Shown: positions 11,930 through 23,251 of the stretch, piece by piece
Layout of the letters: every line of letters begins with the position of its first letter
How positions within the stretch are numbered: the stretch's first letter is position 1
NCBI GenBank assembly: GCA_004380135.1
Contig: QXCR01000186.1
Coordinates: 1 to 50,685 of the forward strand
Reading direction: 5' to 3'
Length of the DNA stretch: 50,685 nt
Origin: Stemphylium vesicarium
Lineage: Eukaryota > Ascomycota > Dothideomycetes > Pleosporales > Pleosporaceae
The notes under the pieces: generated by a model
Seen by the model: only the letters and a program-made list of their open reading frames with translations
Databases searched by the model: none
Told to the model about the DNA's origin: nothing
Program-made: the position numbers and the translations under genes

Positions 11930-14900
11930 CTAGCCAGCCCGGCTTTACGCACGTAAGGCGCACTTTGAAACTAAAAGACCTAGTAGAATATAAGAGAAAA
12001 ACGATTAAGGAATACTACGAATTTATCTACTCCTATAAGATAGCCTTTTAGCTTCTACTATAAGAGTTCTATATAGACCGCGATAAAGTTATCTAGTTAA
12101 TATAATATCTAGAAGGAGATTCTAGGGAGCTCTAGTACGTGCACTTTAAGCGCACCTTTAAAGCGCGAGAAGAGATTCTAACCTAGAAATACTTTAAGTA
12201 GTACCTACTAGACTTACTCTCTAATCCTATTAATCGCAGCCTTAAAGCAGCTATAGCGTATAGTTATATAATATAGCGAAAAGACTAGACTATCTAATCT
12301 TTTACTACCTACCTTAACGTGCTAGAAGACTAACTTACGGCCTATACTAAAGAGTAAAGAGTCTAATACTTATTTACTAAGCTAAGGCTAAAGCTATAGT
12401 AAGCAATTACTAATTACTACTAGATCCTAGTAATAAGAGAAGACCTTATTACCTTAGTATTAACTCTAGAAAGGAACCTACGTAGAATACTAGCCGCGCA
12501 CGAGTAACTAAGCTAAAGCGCATATAGAGAGAAAAGAAAGGAGCTTACTCTACTACCTTTTTCTTATAGCGCACTAAAGAAAATAAAAGATAAGTATAAT
12601 ATTACTTATTTTAAGTACTAAAAGAAAGGTTACTATACTAATAAGTATTAAAGTAGTAATCTAAATTAGCTACTAATTAATATTAACTATATAGAAAAAG
12701 CCTAAGCCTTACTACGAACCTAGAATTAGTAAGGCGTATATCTATAGATATTTTACTAAGTATAAAGCGTATATATAGCGTAAGAGTAGACTTAGGTTTA
12801 GAAAAGGAACTTAGGGTTATCCTAGATCCCTAAGTAGATATTAGCCTAGTTAGCTAAAGAATAGCTATAGAAATAGGCATAACGCCTATTAAGAACGTAG
12901 AGCTCCCAAGACTAGGATAGATTAGCGCATAACGTTAGAGTACCTACGCGGCGTATGCGTTTTAAGTGCGCCTATTAGATAATAACGGCATAGAACGCTA
13001 CACTAACGTCACAGCGTATAGAGTAGATAAGAAAGGAATTCCCCTACTCTTAGAAAACCCTTTCTTATAGTAAGAGAATATTTTAATTAATTATAGCTAC
13101 TAAAAATAGTACTAAGGCCTTATAAAGGCAGATATCTAGTTAGTAACTACTAATAGCCTTCTAGAAGATGCAGAGTATACTAGCTCTACTATCTACCTTC
13201 TAGGAACACTATAAGCTACTAGTATAAGTTTAGAATGCGAGGCGCGCGTATACGACATTCACGCAGCGTAAGAACCGCGCATCCCTAACGCATTACTAGA
13301 CTACGCCGACGTTTTTAATAACGAGAAAGCTACGACTCTTCTAAGTTATAAGAGCTTAGATTATATAATTCTTATTTAGCTAGGCAAAGAGCCGCCTTAT
13401 AGACTATTATATACCCTCTCTTCTTATAAGCTATAGCTACTCTAAGAATATATAGAGGAGGCCCTTTATAAAGAATAGATCTACTATAGTATAAGCCCTA
13501 CTAGCGCACTAATTATCTTTATACTAAAGAAGAACGGCATACTTCGTCTTTATATAGATTATTATAGCTTAAACTCTATTACTATAAAAGATTATTGCCT
13601 GCTACTACTTATTAAGGAGACGTTAGACCACCTATTAGATGTATAATACTATATAACTCTTAATCTTAAGAACGCCTACTATTATATATAAATTAAATTA
13701 GGAGATAAGTAGAAAATAGCTTTTTAAACCTAATATAGATATTTTAAGTACTTAGTTATACTTTTTAGGCTTACTAACGCTTTAGTAAGCTTTTAAGCCT
13801 ATATTAATAGGGCTCTAAGTGGGCATTTAGATCACATATGTGTGGTATATCTAGATGACATACTCATATATACCCACGAAGACGATGTTGCGCTACACTG
13901 GCGCGCAGTACGCGCTGTACTGCAATCACTAAGAGAAGCCGAGTTATTTGTAAACCTAAAGAAATGCACTTTTGCGGCTAGCGAGGTGCATTTTCTAGGG
14001 TTTATCGTTACAAGGTAAGGCGTACGCGCTAATCCTGCGCGCGTTAAGACTATTATATAATAGCTAACACCTACTAATACTAAGGAGCTATAGTCCTTTT
14101 TAGGCTTTGCGAACTTCTATTAACGCTTTATTAAGCGTTATACTATAGAAATAGCACCCCTTATAGACATCCTTAAGGGGAAATAAGCGTTCTATTAGAA
14201 TAAGGCTATAGATACTTCTTTTATAAGGCTAAAGAACCGCTTTATATATGCGCCTATTATGCGCTATTTTAATAAGACACTTCTAATTTGTATTAAGATA
14301 GATGCTTCTACGTTTGCTATCTTAGGCATACTGTTATAGTTATTTAAAGATAATAAGTAGCACCTAGTCGCTTTTATTTTAAGGAAACTCTAGAATGCAA
14401 AGTTAAATTACGAGGTGTACGACCTAGAATTGCTAGCTATCGTGTATAGCTTTAAGCAGTAGCGGCACTACCTAGAGGGTGCACAGTATACTATTTAAGT
14501 TTTAACTAATTATAACAACCTACGCTTAATCTACGTAGTATAGAAGCTTAACCCGCGTTAAGCACGCTAGGCTCTATATCTAGAAGCTTTTAATTTTAAG
14601 GTAAAGTACTATCTAGGAAATACTAACTTTATAGATAGCCTCTCTAGAAAAGCGGATTATAAGTAGGAAAATCTATCTCTAACTTAATTATTACCTACTC
14701 TATAGAATAAACTTCTAGTAAGAGTAGAGTATAGTAGAGTAAGAGGATCCACATCTAGGCTTAGTCTAGTGGGCGCGTGTGAGATGTACGTAGCCAACGT
14801 TTGTAGAGCCGTGAAGGTCCCTACTGCTAGCGCTATGGGATGCATACCATGCGTGCCACGCTCACTGGCTAGGGTACTAGTTAGTAGCGAACCTGTGCTA

Positions 14901-16130
14901 GTAGAGTCGGAAGCTCTAATAGATGTTCTGCTCTAGCTGCAGCAAAGGGACGCCTTTGCCTAGCAGCGGGTTGCGGACTCTAAGCGAGTAACACGCACTC
15001 GAAGTAGCAGAGATGCGCCAGTTTGGCGCATTAACGAAAAGGAAGTCCTAAGATACAATGGCAGGATTTATGTTCTAGAGGAACTAGCTATTAGGTAGGA
15101 GATTTTGTCCTAGAACTATAACACGCGCATAGTAGGCCATTTTAGCGCACGTAGGACGCTTAAGCTTATTAGTAGGCTATATTATTAGCTATTACTTAGC
15201 TATAATATCTAGGAATACGTAAGGACGTATACTATATGTTAAAGGAGCAAAGCTCTACAGCACGGCAAATATAGTAAGCTATTACTACTACTAATTCTAA
15301 AGAATATCTTTAAGGAAATTACTCTTAATTTTATTATAGGGTTACTATTAGTAAAGAATAGCTTAGATTACGTCTTTAATATAGTACTTATAATAGTTAA
15401 CTACTTCTTAAAGATAGTAATCTATATACCTACTTTAAAGACCTAGAATATAAAGTAATTCGCTAAATTCTATTTTAATTAGGTTGTCTTATAGTATAGA
15501 ATCTAAAAAGGTATTATATTAGACTATAGTTTAGTCTTTACCTTAGTATTTTAGATAGAAATCTACTACTAACTATAGGTAAAGCGTAGGCTTAGTATAG
15601 CCTTCTATCTATAAATAGATAAATAAACTAAGCGCTAGAACTAGACTATAGAATAATACCTTAGAATATTTACTTTAGATAAGTAAGATAACTAGGTTTT
15701 ATTATTAGTAATAGTATAGTTTACTTATAATAATTTAATTTATAAATTAATAAAAGCGACACTATTTTACTTAGTATATAGTAAGCACCCCTTACTCTCT
15801 ACGCCTCCTAAGGACAGCAGGCAAGAGGGGGAGATGCCAGACGCAGTCGATAGAATTCAGCGCATGCACGACGCACGCGCATTAGCACGGGAACACCTAT
15901 AGAGAGTATAAGAGTATTAAAGCTAATACTATAATAAGAAATATAAATTAGAAGTTTTTTATAAGAGAGATCTTATACTCTTTAGTATAAAATATATTAA
16001 CTTAGCCTATTAACTTAGTAAAAAGCTTTCTAGTAAGTTTATTAGGCTATTTTAGGTATAAAGCGTAGTTAGAACGTAGGCATACTACCTACTCTTACTA
16101 CCTAACTATTATATTTATAATATATTCTAC
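11930..16130 (+). pseudogene. Gypsy gag-pol, dead
   Basis: Gag is recognisable at about 11,930-12,560 and protease-like sequence at about 12,760-13,300. Reverse transcriptase is at about 13,340-14,160, with an intact VVYLDDILIYT catalytic motif (YLDD at 13,848-13,859). RNase H is at about 14,280-14,680. The integrase zinc-binding region is at about 15,060-15,260 and the integrase core at about 15,330-15,800. TAG and TAA stops interrupt every domain. Islands of nearly normal sequence remain at about 13,826-14,040, 14,750-15,110 and 15,785-15,900. Beyond 16,130 no domain is recognised up to the LTR. Confidence 0.8.
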
Positions 16131-16569
16131 GTATCTTTTCTAGAATAATAGAATTCTAGAGATAACTATAATAATAATATCTAACTACTAGAAGTTACTA
16201 TAGAAGGTAAAGAAGTCTAGAAAGTAGAAAAAATCTTTAGAAAATAAATTAGAAAGAGCTAACTATAATACTAGTTAAAATAGAAAGAATATAATAAATC
16301 TTAGAATACTTAGACTCTAGCTTCTAATTTTAAAGATATAGAGAAACTAGTTTAAGACTTTAAAAAGATATAAAGCTTATAGTAAAAGAAGTAATAGAAA
16401 AGATTATAAGAAACTTATTTATAGCGCACTTAAGGCGCATATCTACTATATAGGACTTAAGGTATCTACGTATATAGAAAAAGATAAAAAATAAACTCCT
16501 CTTAATTACTACTATTCTCGCCTTTATTCTTATCTACCCGCTCCTTACTACTTAGAGGCAGAAGGGACT

Positions 16570-16620
16570 TATTATTGTTATTATTATTATTATTATCTTT
16601 ATTATTATTATTATTATCTT
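16570..16620 (+). repeat. (ATT)n microsatellite in gypsy 3' region
   Basis: Two runs of ATT repeats, about eight and six units, are separated by ATCTT. They lie in the non-coding 3' part of the gypsy element. Confidence 0.85.
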
Positions 16621-17723
16621 CTATACTACTACCCTAGAGAAATATTAGTAAAAGAAAAATATTAAAAAATTAATAAGCGCGTACTATTCTTATAGTATAA
16701 GCTACTAGCTACTCTAAAGTAGCTATAATTCTACGCTACTTAACTAGAATTAGACTTAAGTACTAAGGTAAAGTCGCTAGAACTTAAGTAGGAACCCTAA
16801 GAGGAGTTCTAGAATAGGTAGCGACGTAGTAGCAGTTCGCGAGCTCTAGATTAAATTAGTGCTAGTAACGCGTAAGCTTGACGCTAGCAGCAATCACACC
16901 AGCGTTAGTCTTGGGCTTTTTAGCGGCATTAACAGCAGCGTCGTACTAAGCGCGAAGCTAGTATAGGCGATTAAGGCGGCCGTTCATCTCAGTAGGCACC
17001 TATTTAGATCAGCTAAGGCGCAGCGCTTACGGAATACCTCAATCACTCACCAAAGTGCATCCACCCCGATTACTAGCAGAGTAATGCTCACAGCGGCGAT
17101 GTTCCGACTTCTCGCACATCTTCTTCTACTTAACAACGCTCTAAGCGCAGCGCGTGCAGGTCGCAACTAAAGCGACTTAATCGGCGCGCTTTTCGAGGTC
17201 GCTAAACGCGAATAAGCGAGTACTACGTAAGTAGAATTTCTTAATATACTTAGGATTTAGATAATAAACTATAGTAAAGAGTATAGCGTGCGCTAAAGAT
17301 GCGTTAGAGGAGTGTAATAGTGTTATTACAGTAGTGTTAAATAAGAGAGTAAGAATAAAAAGTTTCTATTATAATAATATAATAAACGGTCACCACGATA
17401 AAATTAGTAAATAACTATCTATACTTACTATAATAATTAAGTAGGCGACCTAAAGAAGTAAAGTAAATAATATTTAGTACTTATTATAATAACGTAAATA
17501 GCGTTTATTACCTCTTAAATCCGCATTTACTACAACATCATCCTAAATAAACCAGGGACGCGCGTAATAGTGGTTGCAGCGGCAGCGCACCGCTGCGGCG
17601 CACGTGCGACGCGCGATAGACGGACAGTATCTAGACACTCTTTTCCTATTTCTCCCCTTAAGGGTTTTTAGATTTTTATTAAGGCTAGAACTATTAAGAA
17701 CGCTAGTTTAGAGGAGGAGGCTT

Positions 17724-17955
17724 TATAATACTTAGGCTAAAGGCCTATAGTTAGGCGTATTTAGTCTTAATATATTTACTTCTTATACTCGCGCCTTAGC
17801 AAAGATACCTACTTTTAACCTACGCTTCGCGCAAAGGAAGAGAGGTAAGAATTATTCTCCTTACTACCCCCTACCTAGTATAGTAATATAGAGCCATCCC
17901 CCACTATTCTATTGTAGTGTGAAGCAAATACTATTGCCTATAACTGCCCCTTACA
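17724..17955 (+). repeat. Gypsy 3' LTR, 232 bp
   Basis: The first half is strongly TpA-converted (TATAATACTTAGG where the 5' LTR has TGTAACACTCAGG). The second half is nearly normal. This is opposite to the 5' LTR, so together the two preserve almost the whole original sequence. It ends CCCCTTACA. Confidence 0.9.
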
Positions 17956-17980
17956 CCACCTTACAAACCGTCACATTTCT

Positions 17981-18310
17981 TAACTAAGTCGGCCTACGCA
18001 AGCCTATTATTAACGAAGTAATTACTCACGTACCTGTATAAGGCTAAGTTTTAATAGTACTACGCTCTAGCTACCTTTAGGGTTATAATAAGGGGTATTA
18101 CGTGTCCTACATTTCACTATTTCCTTTTATCGTGCTCTCGCCGAGGGGGTGTGTTCGAGGGAGCGCTTATTAGCGCCTCCTCTTTGGGACTAGCGCCCTT
18201 CTTCGGCTCGATTATCTCCCACGTTTGTAGCTACCATAATACAACAGCATTATGTTCGCATCACGATCTCTGCCTTTCATCAGATTGACCAGCTCGGTGG
18301 TGGTTTACGT
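17981..18310 (+). mobile_element. 3' end of copia family 1, after the nested insertions
   Basis: This continues the RNase H C-terminus interrupted at 5,824 (HYRFL, N, stop, VGL). A purine-rich run GCCGAGGGGG (about 18,140-18,149) looks like a polypurine tract. The sequence after it (from about 18,150, TGTGTTCGAGGGAGCG) would be the start of the 3' LTR. No second family-1 LTR is present for comparison, so the right border near 18,310 is a guess. Confidence 0.55.
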
Positions 18311-20470
18311 TAGTTAGTTAATTAATAGAGACTATTGTAAGGACCGAATATATATCCTCCTATTACATAAGTAGTGATGAAACGCGCTACTCCTGAGTAG
18401 GCATAGATGCTGACACTAGATACTATGATATATCCTGTAAACTTCTAGAATTGCATCGCTTACTGAGTGTCCCCGAGGCGCTAGGGATAATGTCACCACT
18501 TTTTTCTAACTATATGTTAATGTTACTACGTTATACGATAGGGCGTGCTGCAGCATTAAACCCACCCATAAAAATGGATTTAGAATATTCCGGGGGTGGG
18601 ACATTCAATTACCTGTGCATGAGATACAGAAGGGGGCAATCTCGCCAGTTTTGCGCGACATCCAACGCCATGACTGATGAGCGGAACCATCAATTCTGTG
18701 GAGAATACGGCTTGCTCGCTTGTCTTTTTCGGTAGCTGCCGTTCTGCTGAAACTTGATACGACGGCAGTGCAAGTTTTCCTTACCGTCTCATTGTGGCCA
18801 CATGCTGGATATGGTCCGTCGTGTTCGACATGGCAGACGTATTTGCCACTATCAAGACAATGAAAGAAGGTATTCCGTTCCTTGTCTCACTAGAACCCAA
18901 CGGCATCAGCGGACAAGAGAGCATGTCTCACTTGGGCAGGACCCTTGATGGATCGGACTCAACTCCGCCATGCGAGTCAGCCCGTCCGACCCGGAAAACA
19001 ACTATAATTGTGCCGCGCCGACTTTATGAACACAGAATAGGCCATTCCAGTACTAGCATGGAGGCCAACGGTCGTTCCAAGTTCGAATCCTAGATAATGA
19101 GGCCATGCCGTCCATCGTCCGCCGCAAAAGCGGCATCGAATGCCTGTAATAGGCCCGACGAGCACATGTCATGACAGCTCACTAACGGCCAATCTCGTCT
19201 CGACAACTGCAGTTCTGTTGACGTCCCCGGCTAAGACGGCAATCAAAGTTTCAGAGCGGTATGATGCATCGGCCCGCTGCTACCTGATGTCATGCCCGTC
19301 CAGAGCCCCGACTTTGCCTACAGACCTTCAATTCAGCGACATTCGACTAAATTATGCCAATGAGAAAAGCAAAAGACATAAGATGCTGCGAAAGAGCTTT
19401 GAGCACCTTTGTAATAATAACCTAACAGCCCTTTGCCTTCTATTAGCTAACATAATCCAGGCAATTAAGGAAATGCGTACCTCGTGCACTATTGGACCTT
19501 GTAAAAAGCTGCCACGCAAGTTCCGAGATGTGCCCAGGGATGCTGATATTCGCCCCCTCTGCAGCATGATCGCGGAGGCGGTGGATTTGTTAATTGAGGG
19601 GACCCTGGGTGCGGCAGTTAAGAGCCAAGCACGCCGAGCCAAGCATCCCGAGCCAAGCATCCTAAGCACTGCACATCTGTCCATCTCGGCTCCATGAGAT
19701 CATAGGGCTATGTGAGCGTGCTAGAATCACCGCGTAGTGCTTACATTGGGTTGTTCGCGAAGCACAGACCGGCTTGCACTGTAATGTCTAGCCTCCGAAA
19801 CATTTCCTAGTCGGTACATCAAAACGCCGAACCACTAAGCATCATGCGCCACTCTTACCAGAATCTATCACGAGCGTTAGGGCATTGTATCCGGAAGTGG
19901 TAATTTTGAAAGGCGGTTTCAACAAACTCCAGAGTGGACTTGTCGGAGCCGGCCAATCATAGCCTTGTGTCCTACAGTCGCAACAGATTAGAGTAGCACT
20001 TGTTCCTTGTACTCAGAATAGGTTAGGTCATGCCACCTGTATCCAAATCACCGCAATAGATTGGAGAGGCGCCTAGTAAGGAGGTGTTAGACCTAAGAGT
20101 ACGGACCGCATTATCACTTCGTACAGAGCTTGAGTGATTTGACCAGTGCCGGCAGAGACACGAGCAGAGTCTACGCTCAAATTGCTATGTTCAAGACGGC
20201 ATACGCCTAGTAAGGATCTCACCAGACATAAGGTCCCGGACCGACTCCATCATCTCGTACAGCTCACGAACACGCACGATGTCTGCAACAGCGTCAGCAG
20301 AATTAAGGCCTTTGCACCGACGACAAACCTCAAAGAAATTATTTAAGTGTCTGTAAATCTGCCATTAAGTTCGATATTAGCCATCAAAGCATCTTCACTA
20401 CTTCACTACCTTTCAACACCAACAACAGTTCCAAATTCAGTCTTCCAGACCAACCAACAACTACTTTAAA
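18311..20470. other. Non-coding transition region with an old duplication
   Basis: Base composition returns to mixed here, with CpA and TpG normal. Several open frames up to 185 codons occur on both strands, but none has a recognisable domain, intron pattern or coding bias, so I call none. Two diverged copies of a block of about 70 bp, both starting CGCCTAGTAAGGA, lie at about 20,068 and 20,206. The last 70 bases (20,400-20,470) are a CT- and CAA-rich stretch ending in CTTTAAA before an ATG, typical of a fungal 5' UTR for the next gene. Confidence 0.5.
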
Positions 20471-21117
20471 ATGGTTCGCATTACCTCCGCCCTTGCCTTC
20501 CTCGCCATGGGAGCCTCCGCCATGGCTAACCCCGTTGCCGCTGAGCAGAACTTGGTCGCTCGGTAAGTACAACTATTCTACGCACACTTATTCGTCAGAT
20601 TCTGACTGCTCCACAGTGTCGACATTGGTGACAGGGCCTCCGCCGTTGGCGCCATTGCCGATGTCGTCGACAAGGTCTTCGACCTTATCCAGGGCATGAT
20701 TGACGACGACCTTGCCCGCCGCCGCGCTTTCACCCAACAGACGGCTAAGGACGTCGCTGCCCAGTTCCCTGGTCAGAGCGTCATCGTTTGCAACGTTGGC
20801 TACTCCCTCACCGGCGCCGGCGAACAGCTCGTCTACTCGACCTCCTACAACGCCAAGATTGGCTCTGATGTCACGTAAGTCTACCACGATACATCAAACC
20901 GATGACGAACAACCTACTAACTCAACCTCCCAGCTTCGATGTTATCGTCTTCAAGAGCCCCAAGACCTTCGACCGCCAGGGCGATGGTGGCTATGAGAAC
21001 GTAAGCTTTCGTTCCTTGAATCATCACCAAGATATCCTACTAATGAAACCTCTCCAGTGGGCCTACTACGTTGACAGCCGCTGCAACGAGAACGGCGGAC
21101 ACATTGAGTGCGCTTAA
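20471..21117 (+). CDS. Small secreted protein, effector-like, 158 aa
   Basis: There are four exons: 20,471-20,562, 20,617-20,874, 20,934-21,000 and 21,058-21,117. The three introns are 54-59 nt with GTAAG donors, CAG acceptors and CTAAC/CTAAT-like branch sites, and all phases agree. The product is 158 aa. Residues 1 to about 19 form a signal peptide (MVRITSALAFLAMGASA). An acidic, probably helical segment follows (about 33-65), then a C-terminal part with CNVGYSLTG and ENWAYYVDSR. There are three cysteines (89, 148, 157), an odd number for a secreted protein. Codons end mostly in C (GCC, GTC, ACC), as in well-expressed fungal genes, and no RIP damage is visible although repeats lie on both sides. 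I do not recognise the family. Size, secretion and setting suggest an effector or other secreted factor; the function is unknown. Confidence 0.88.
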
Positions 21118-21439
21118 GCGCTTCGTAGCGACCCTCACTAAGAAAATCTATGGGTAGAGGGCGGCGCTCGCGTCTTAGAATTTACTTTTTTATCTTCTAA
21201 ACATTAGACAATCTTCTTTCCTTTAGATTTAGAACATAGACAGTACAATTTTATCTTCCTACTCACGTAAAAGATTCTCTCTTAGTTTCCATATTTTGCA
21301 ACCATGAACTTTACATGACGCGGCGACGCTGGAGTTGGAGCTGCTTATGTTTGAGAAAGCTGGTGGTGACTGCGATCTCCGAGCGCGGAGCCGTAGCGTA
21401 TCGTTTGGATAAGTTTGTGAATGCGGTGGTTATGGATAG
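21118..21439. other. Intergenic, no gene seen
   Basis: This is the 3' flank of the secreted-protein gene. Around 21,180-21,300 it is T-rich and could hold the 3' UTR. A possible coding remnant (ISERGAVAYRLDKFVNAVV frame, 21,378-21,434) runs up to the solo LTR but is too short to name. Confidence 0.4.
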
Positions 21440-21672
21440 TGTAACGCCCAGGCCGAAGGCCTGCAGTTGGAAGGATTTGGTCTCAACGTGCTTGCTTCTT
21501 GCACTCGCGCCTTGGCTACGGTACCTGCTTTTAACCTGCGCTTTGCGTAGGGGACGACTGGCAAGAATTATTCTGCTTACTACCACCCCGCCTAGTGTAG
21601 TGATACAGAGCTATCCCCCACTATTCTATTGCAGTGTGAAGCAAATACTATTGCCTATAACTGCCCCTCACA
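21440..21672 (+). repeat. Solo gypsy LTR, 233 bp, almost unmutated
   Basis: It begins TGTAACGCCCAGGCCGAAGG and ends CCCCTCACA, and aligns over its whole length with the gypsy LTRs at 11,366 and 17,724. Flanks are GATAG (21,435-21,439) and GATGG (21,673-21,677), a 5-bp target duplication with one G/A difference. It keeps CpA and TpG throughout, unlike the LTRs of the full element. A solo LTR arises when the two LTRs of an element recombine and delete the interior. Confidence 0.88.
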
Positions 21673-21677
21673 GATGG

Positions 21678-22139
21678 TTCGTCGTTGAGGACCCCAACGA
21701 TATGTACCATAGGAACGCGATCGCTAAATTGAAAGTCACCCTACTTTCTGATGCTATTTATGACATTTGGACCTTAATTGGACTTCCTTGATACATGTCG
21801 CTGTCACGTTCGCTGTGTATACCAAGAGAATATCTGGGTGGGACTGGCGATCGCTATAGCGCAGTCCATCGCCTCACTTAACGTAATCGGTGACTAGTGA
21901 GATCATAAGAGTGGTTAATATCTCGTTGGATTCATGAACACGATCGACATGAAACATGAGGTTCGACGGCTAATACCGCAGCTCTTTTACCGGTCATCTT
22001 CCAGCGATTGTGGTATTTACTCGATCAAGCTTTGCCGTAGACCAGGCTTAACGTGACGTCGCTGCACGCCTGGATGCATCCTAATATATAAAGGTGCCTG
22101 CAAGTACTTGTCTAGGGTCATTTAAGAATTTATAGCACT
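21678..22139. other. Upstream region of the dead feruloyl esterase
   Basis: No gene is seen. A TATA box (TATATAAA, 22,085-22,092) stands about 50 bp before the former start codon of the esterase. Around 21,680-21,790 an open frame continues across the solo LTR but resembles nothing known. Confidence 0.45.
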
Positions 22140-22957
22140 ATAAAGACTGTTCTCTTATCCTTCCTTCTTAGAGCTGCCACTATAGGTGGCAGCAGCGGAT
22201 ACGACAAACCGCTTCCCGATAGTGTAAATCCCGACGAGTCGACAGATTTAAAAATTAAAAGCGGAAGCAGAGTAACCCCGCGTAGTTTTCGTCTACATGT
22301 TCTCTCTTCTTACAACGGGGGGACCCCGGTCCCGCTTATACTGTCGTTCCATAGACAACGCAAGGACGGCGAGTACTGGGAAAACCTAAGTCAACTCTCG
22401 AATGCGAGCTATGATTTTCAGGGCATCTCTATATACCTAGAGGGTGTACCGGTATAGCCCCTCTTCCAATATCGCCGTCATGGTGTGCTAACAGAGTGCA
22501 GAATAGAAAAGGTACCCAGCAATTTCAAGGCGATCCTGATGCTCCCGAATCCATCGACAAAGTGACTTTCACCCTGGAACTGCTCGACCCCCTCGAATCA
22601 ACATATTGTATTGACAGTTCGCGCATTTACGCGACCGGAAAGTCGAATGGTGGTGGTTTTACCGGTATCTTAGTCTGCGATACTAATGCAACGAAGCAGC
22701 TCGCGGCTTTCGCTCCGATTTCCGGTGCTTTTTACCTTAACGCCAACCAAGAGCCTTTACCTAGTAACCCTAGTTGAAAGCTAGTACCGCTCATAGAGTT
22801 TCATGGGTACAGCGACACTCTGATTCCTTACAAAGGCGGAACCAACACACGCGGCAACGTTAATACCACAGTTGTTATGACCTATGTGAATAACTAGGCT
22901 CATCGCGATAGTTTCGAGGTCGCCGCGAATACGACAAGATATATATGTAGTAGGAAT

Positions 22958-23251
22958 CAGAGTTGGCAACAATCGACTACACTTCAATCAATCATAAAAT
23001 CTTTCAAAAAACTCCAAATCAATCAATTCAATCACAAGGAAAAAACAACTCCAATCAATTCAATTCACTCTTTTTTAGCCTGCTCTAGCCCCTTTGGGCA
23101 GTAGGATAGCTATACTAGGAAAAGATCTTCAATCTTCAATCAATCATAAGAAATATTCATCAATCAATCAATTCAATCACAAGAATAAAAAGACTGCAAT
23201 CAAATCAATCATGAGCCTCGTGATTGATTGAATTGATGGTTGCAAACTCTG
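22958..23251. mobile_element. hAT-type MITE, 294 bp, 8-bp target duplication
   Basis: A perfect 8-bp duplication GTAGGAAT flanks the insert (22,950-22,957 and 23,252-23,259). The ends are imperfect inverted repeats, CAGAGTTGGCAAC and GTTGCAAACTCTG. An 8-bp duplication and CAGAG-type ends are characteristic of hAT elements. The interior is rich in TCAATCAATCA repeats in both orientations and codes for nothing. It interrupts the feruloyl esterase gene. Confidence 0.88.

Larger units (their letters stand above)
11366..17955 (+). mobile_element. Complete Ty3/gypsy element, 6.59 kb
   Basis: Two 232-bp LTRs (11,366-11,597 and 17,724-17,955) bound a 6.13-kb interior. A perfect 5-bp duplication CCACC flanks it (11,361-11,365 and 17,956-17,960). 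A purine run (GAGGAGGAGG, 17,711-17,720) precedes the 3' LTR as a polypurine tract. Gene order is gag, protease, RT, RNase H, integrase, which is the Ty3/gypsy order. It is the youngest of the three nested LTR elements but is itself RIP-damaged. An inverted fragment lies at 296-1,893 and a solo LTR at 21,440-21,672. Confidence 0.92.
5825..17975 (-). mobile_element. Complete copia family 2 element, interrupted by a gypsy
   Basis: The element has direct 231-bp LTRs: 5,825-6,055, and 11,150-11,365 plus 17,961-17,975. A perfect 5-bp target duplication TTTCT flanks it (5,820-5,824 and 17,976-17,980). Without the gypsy insertion it is about 5.56 kb. Its sense strand is minus: leader and gag lie next to 11,149, RNase H next to 6,056. 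It is inserted in the RNase H end of the family-1 copia, whose reading continues at 17,981 in frame (HYRFL, then N-stop-VGL). Heavy RIP damage means no functional protein remains. Confidence 0.9.

Noticed and set aside
19068..19092. tRNA-like T-arm (AGTTCGAATCC)
   Set aside because: The box-B-like string is present, but the flanking bases do not pair as a T stem and no acceptor stem, anticodon arm or box A is found at the right distance.
19140..19697. 185-codon plus-strand open frame
   Set aside because: No domain, a competing open frame on the other strand (19,352-19,684), and no promoter or intron features. Probably chance.
21315..21791. 158-codon open frame across the solo LTR
   Set aside because: Half of it is LTR sequence. 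The flanking parts resemble nothing and a real gene would have been interrupted by the insertion.
22985..23230. CRISPR-like array from repeated TCAATCAATCA
   Set aside because: The repeats are short, irregular and in both orientations, and they lie inside a hAT-type MITE of a eukaryote.
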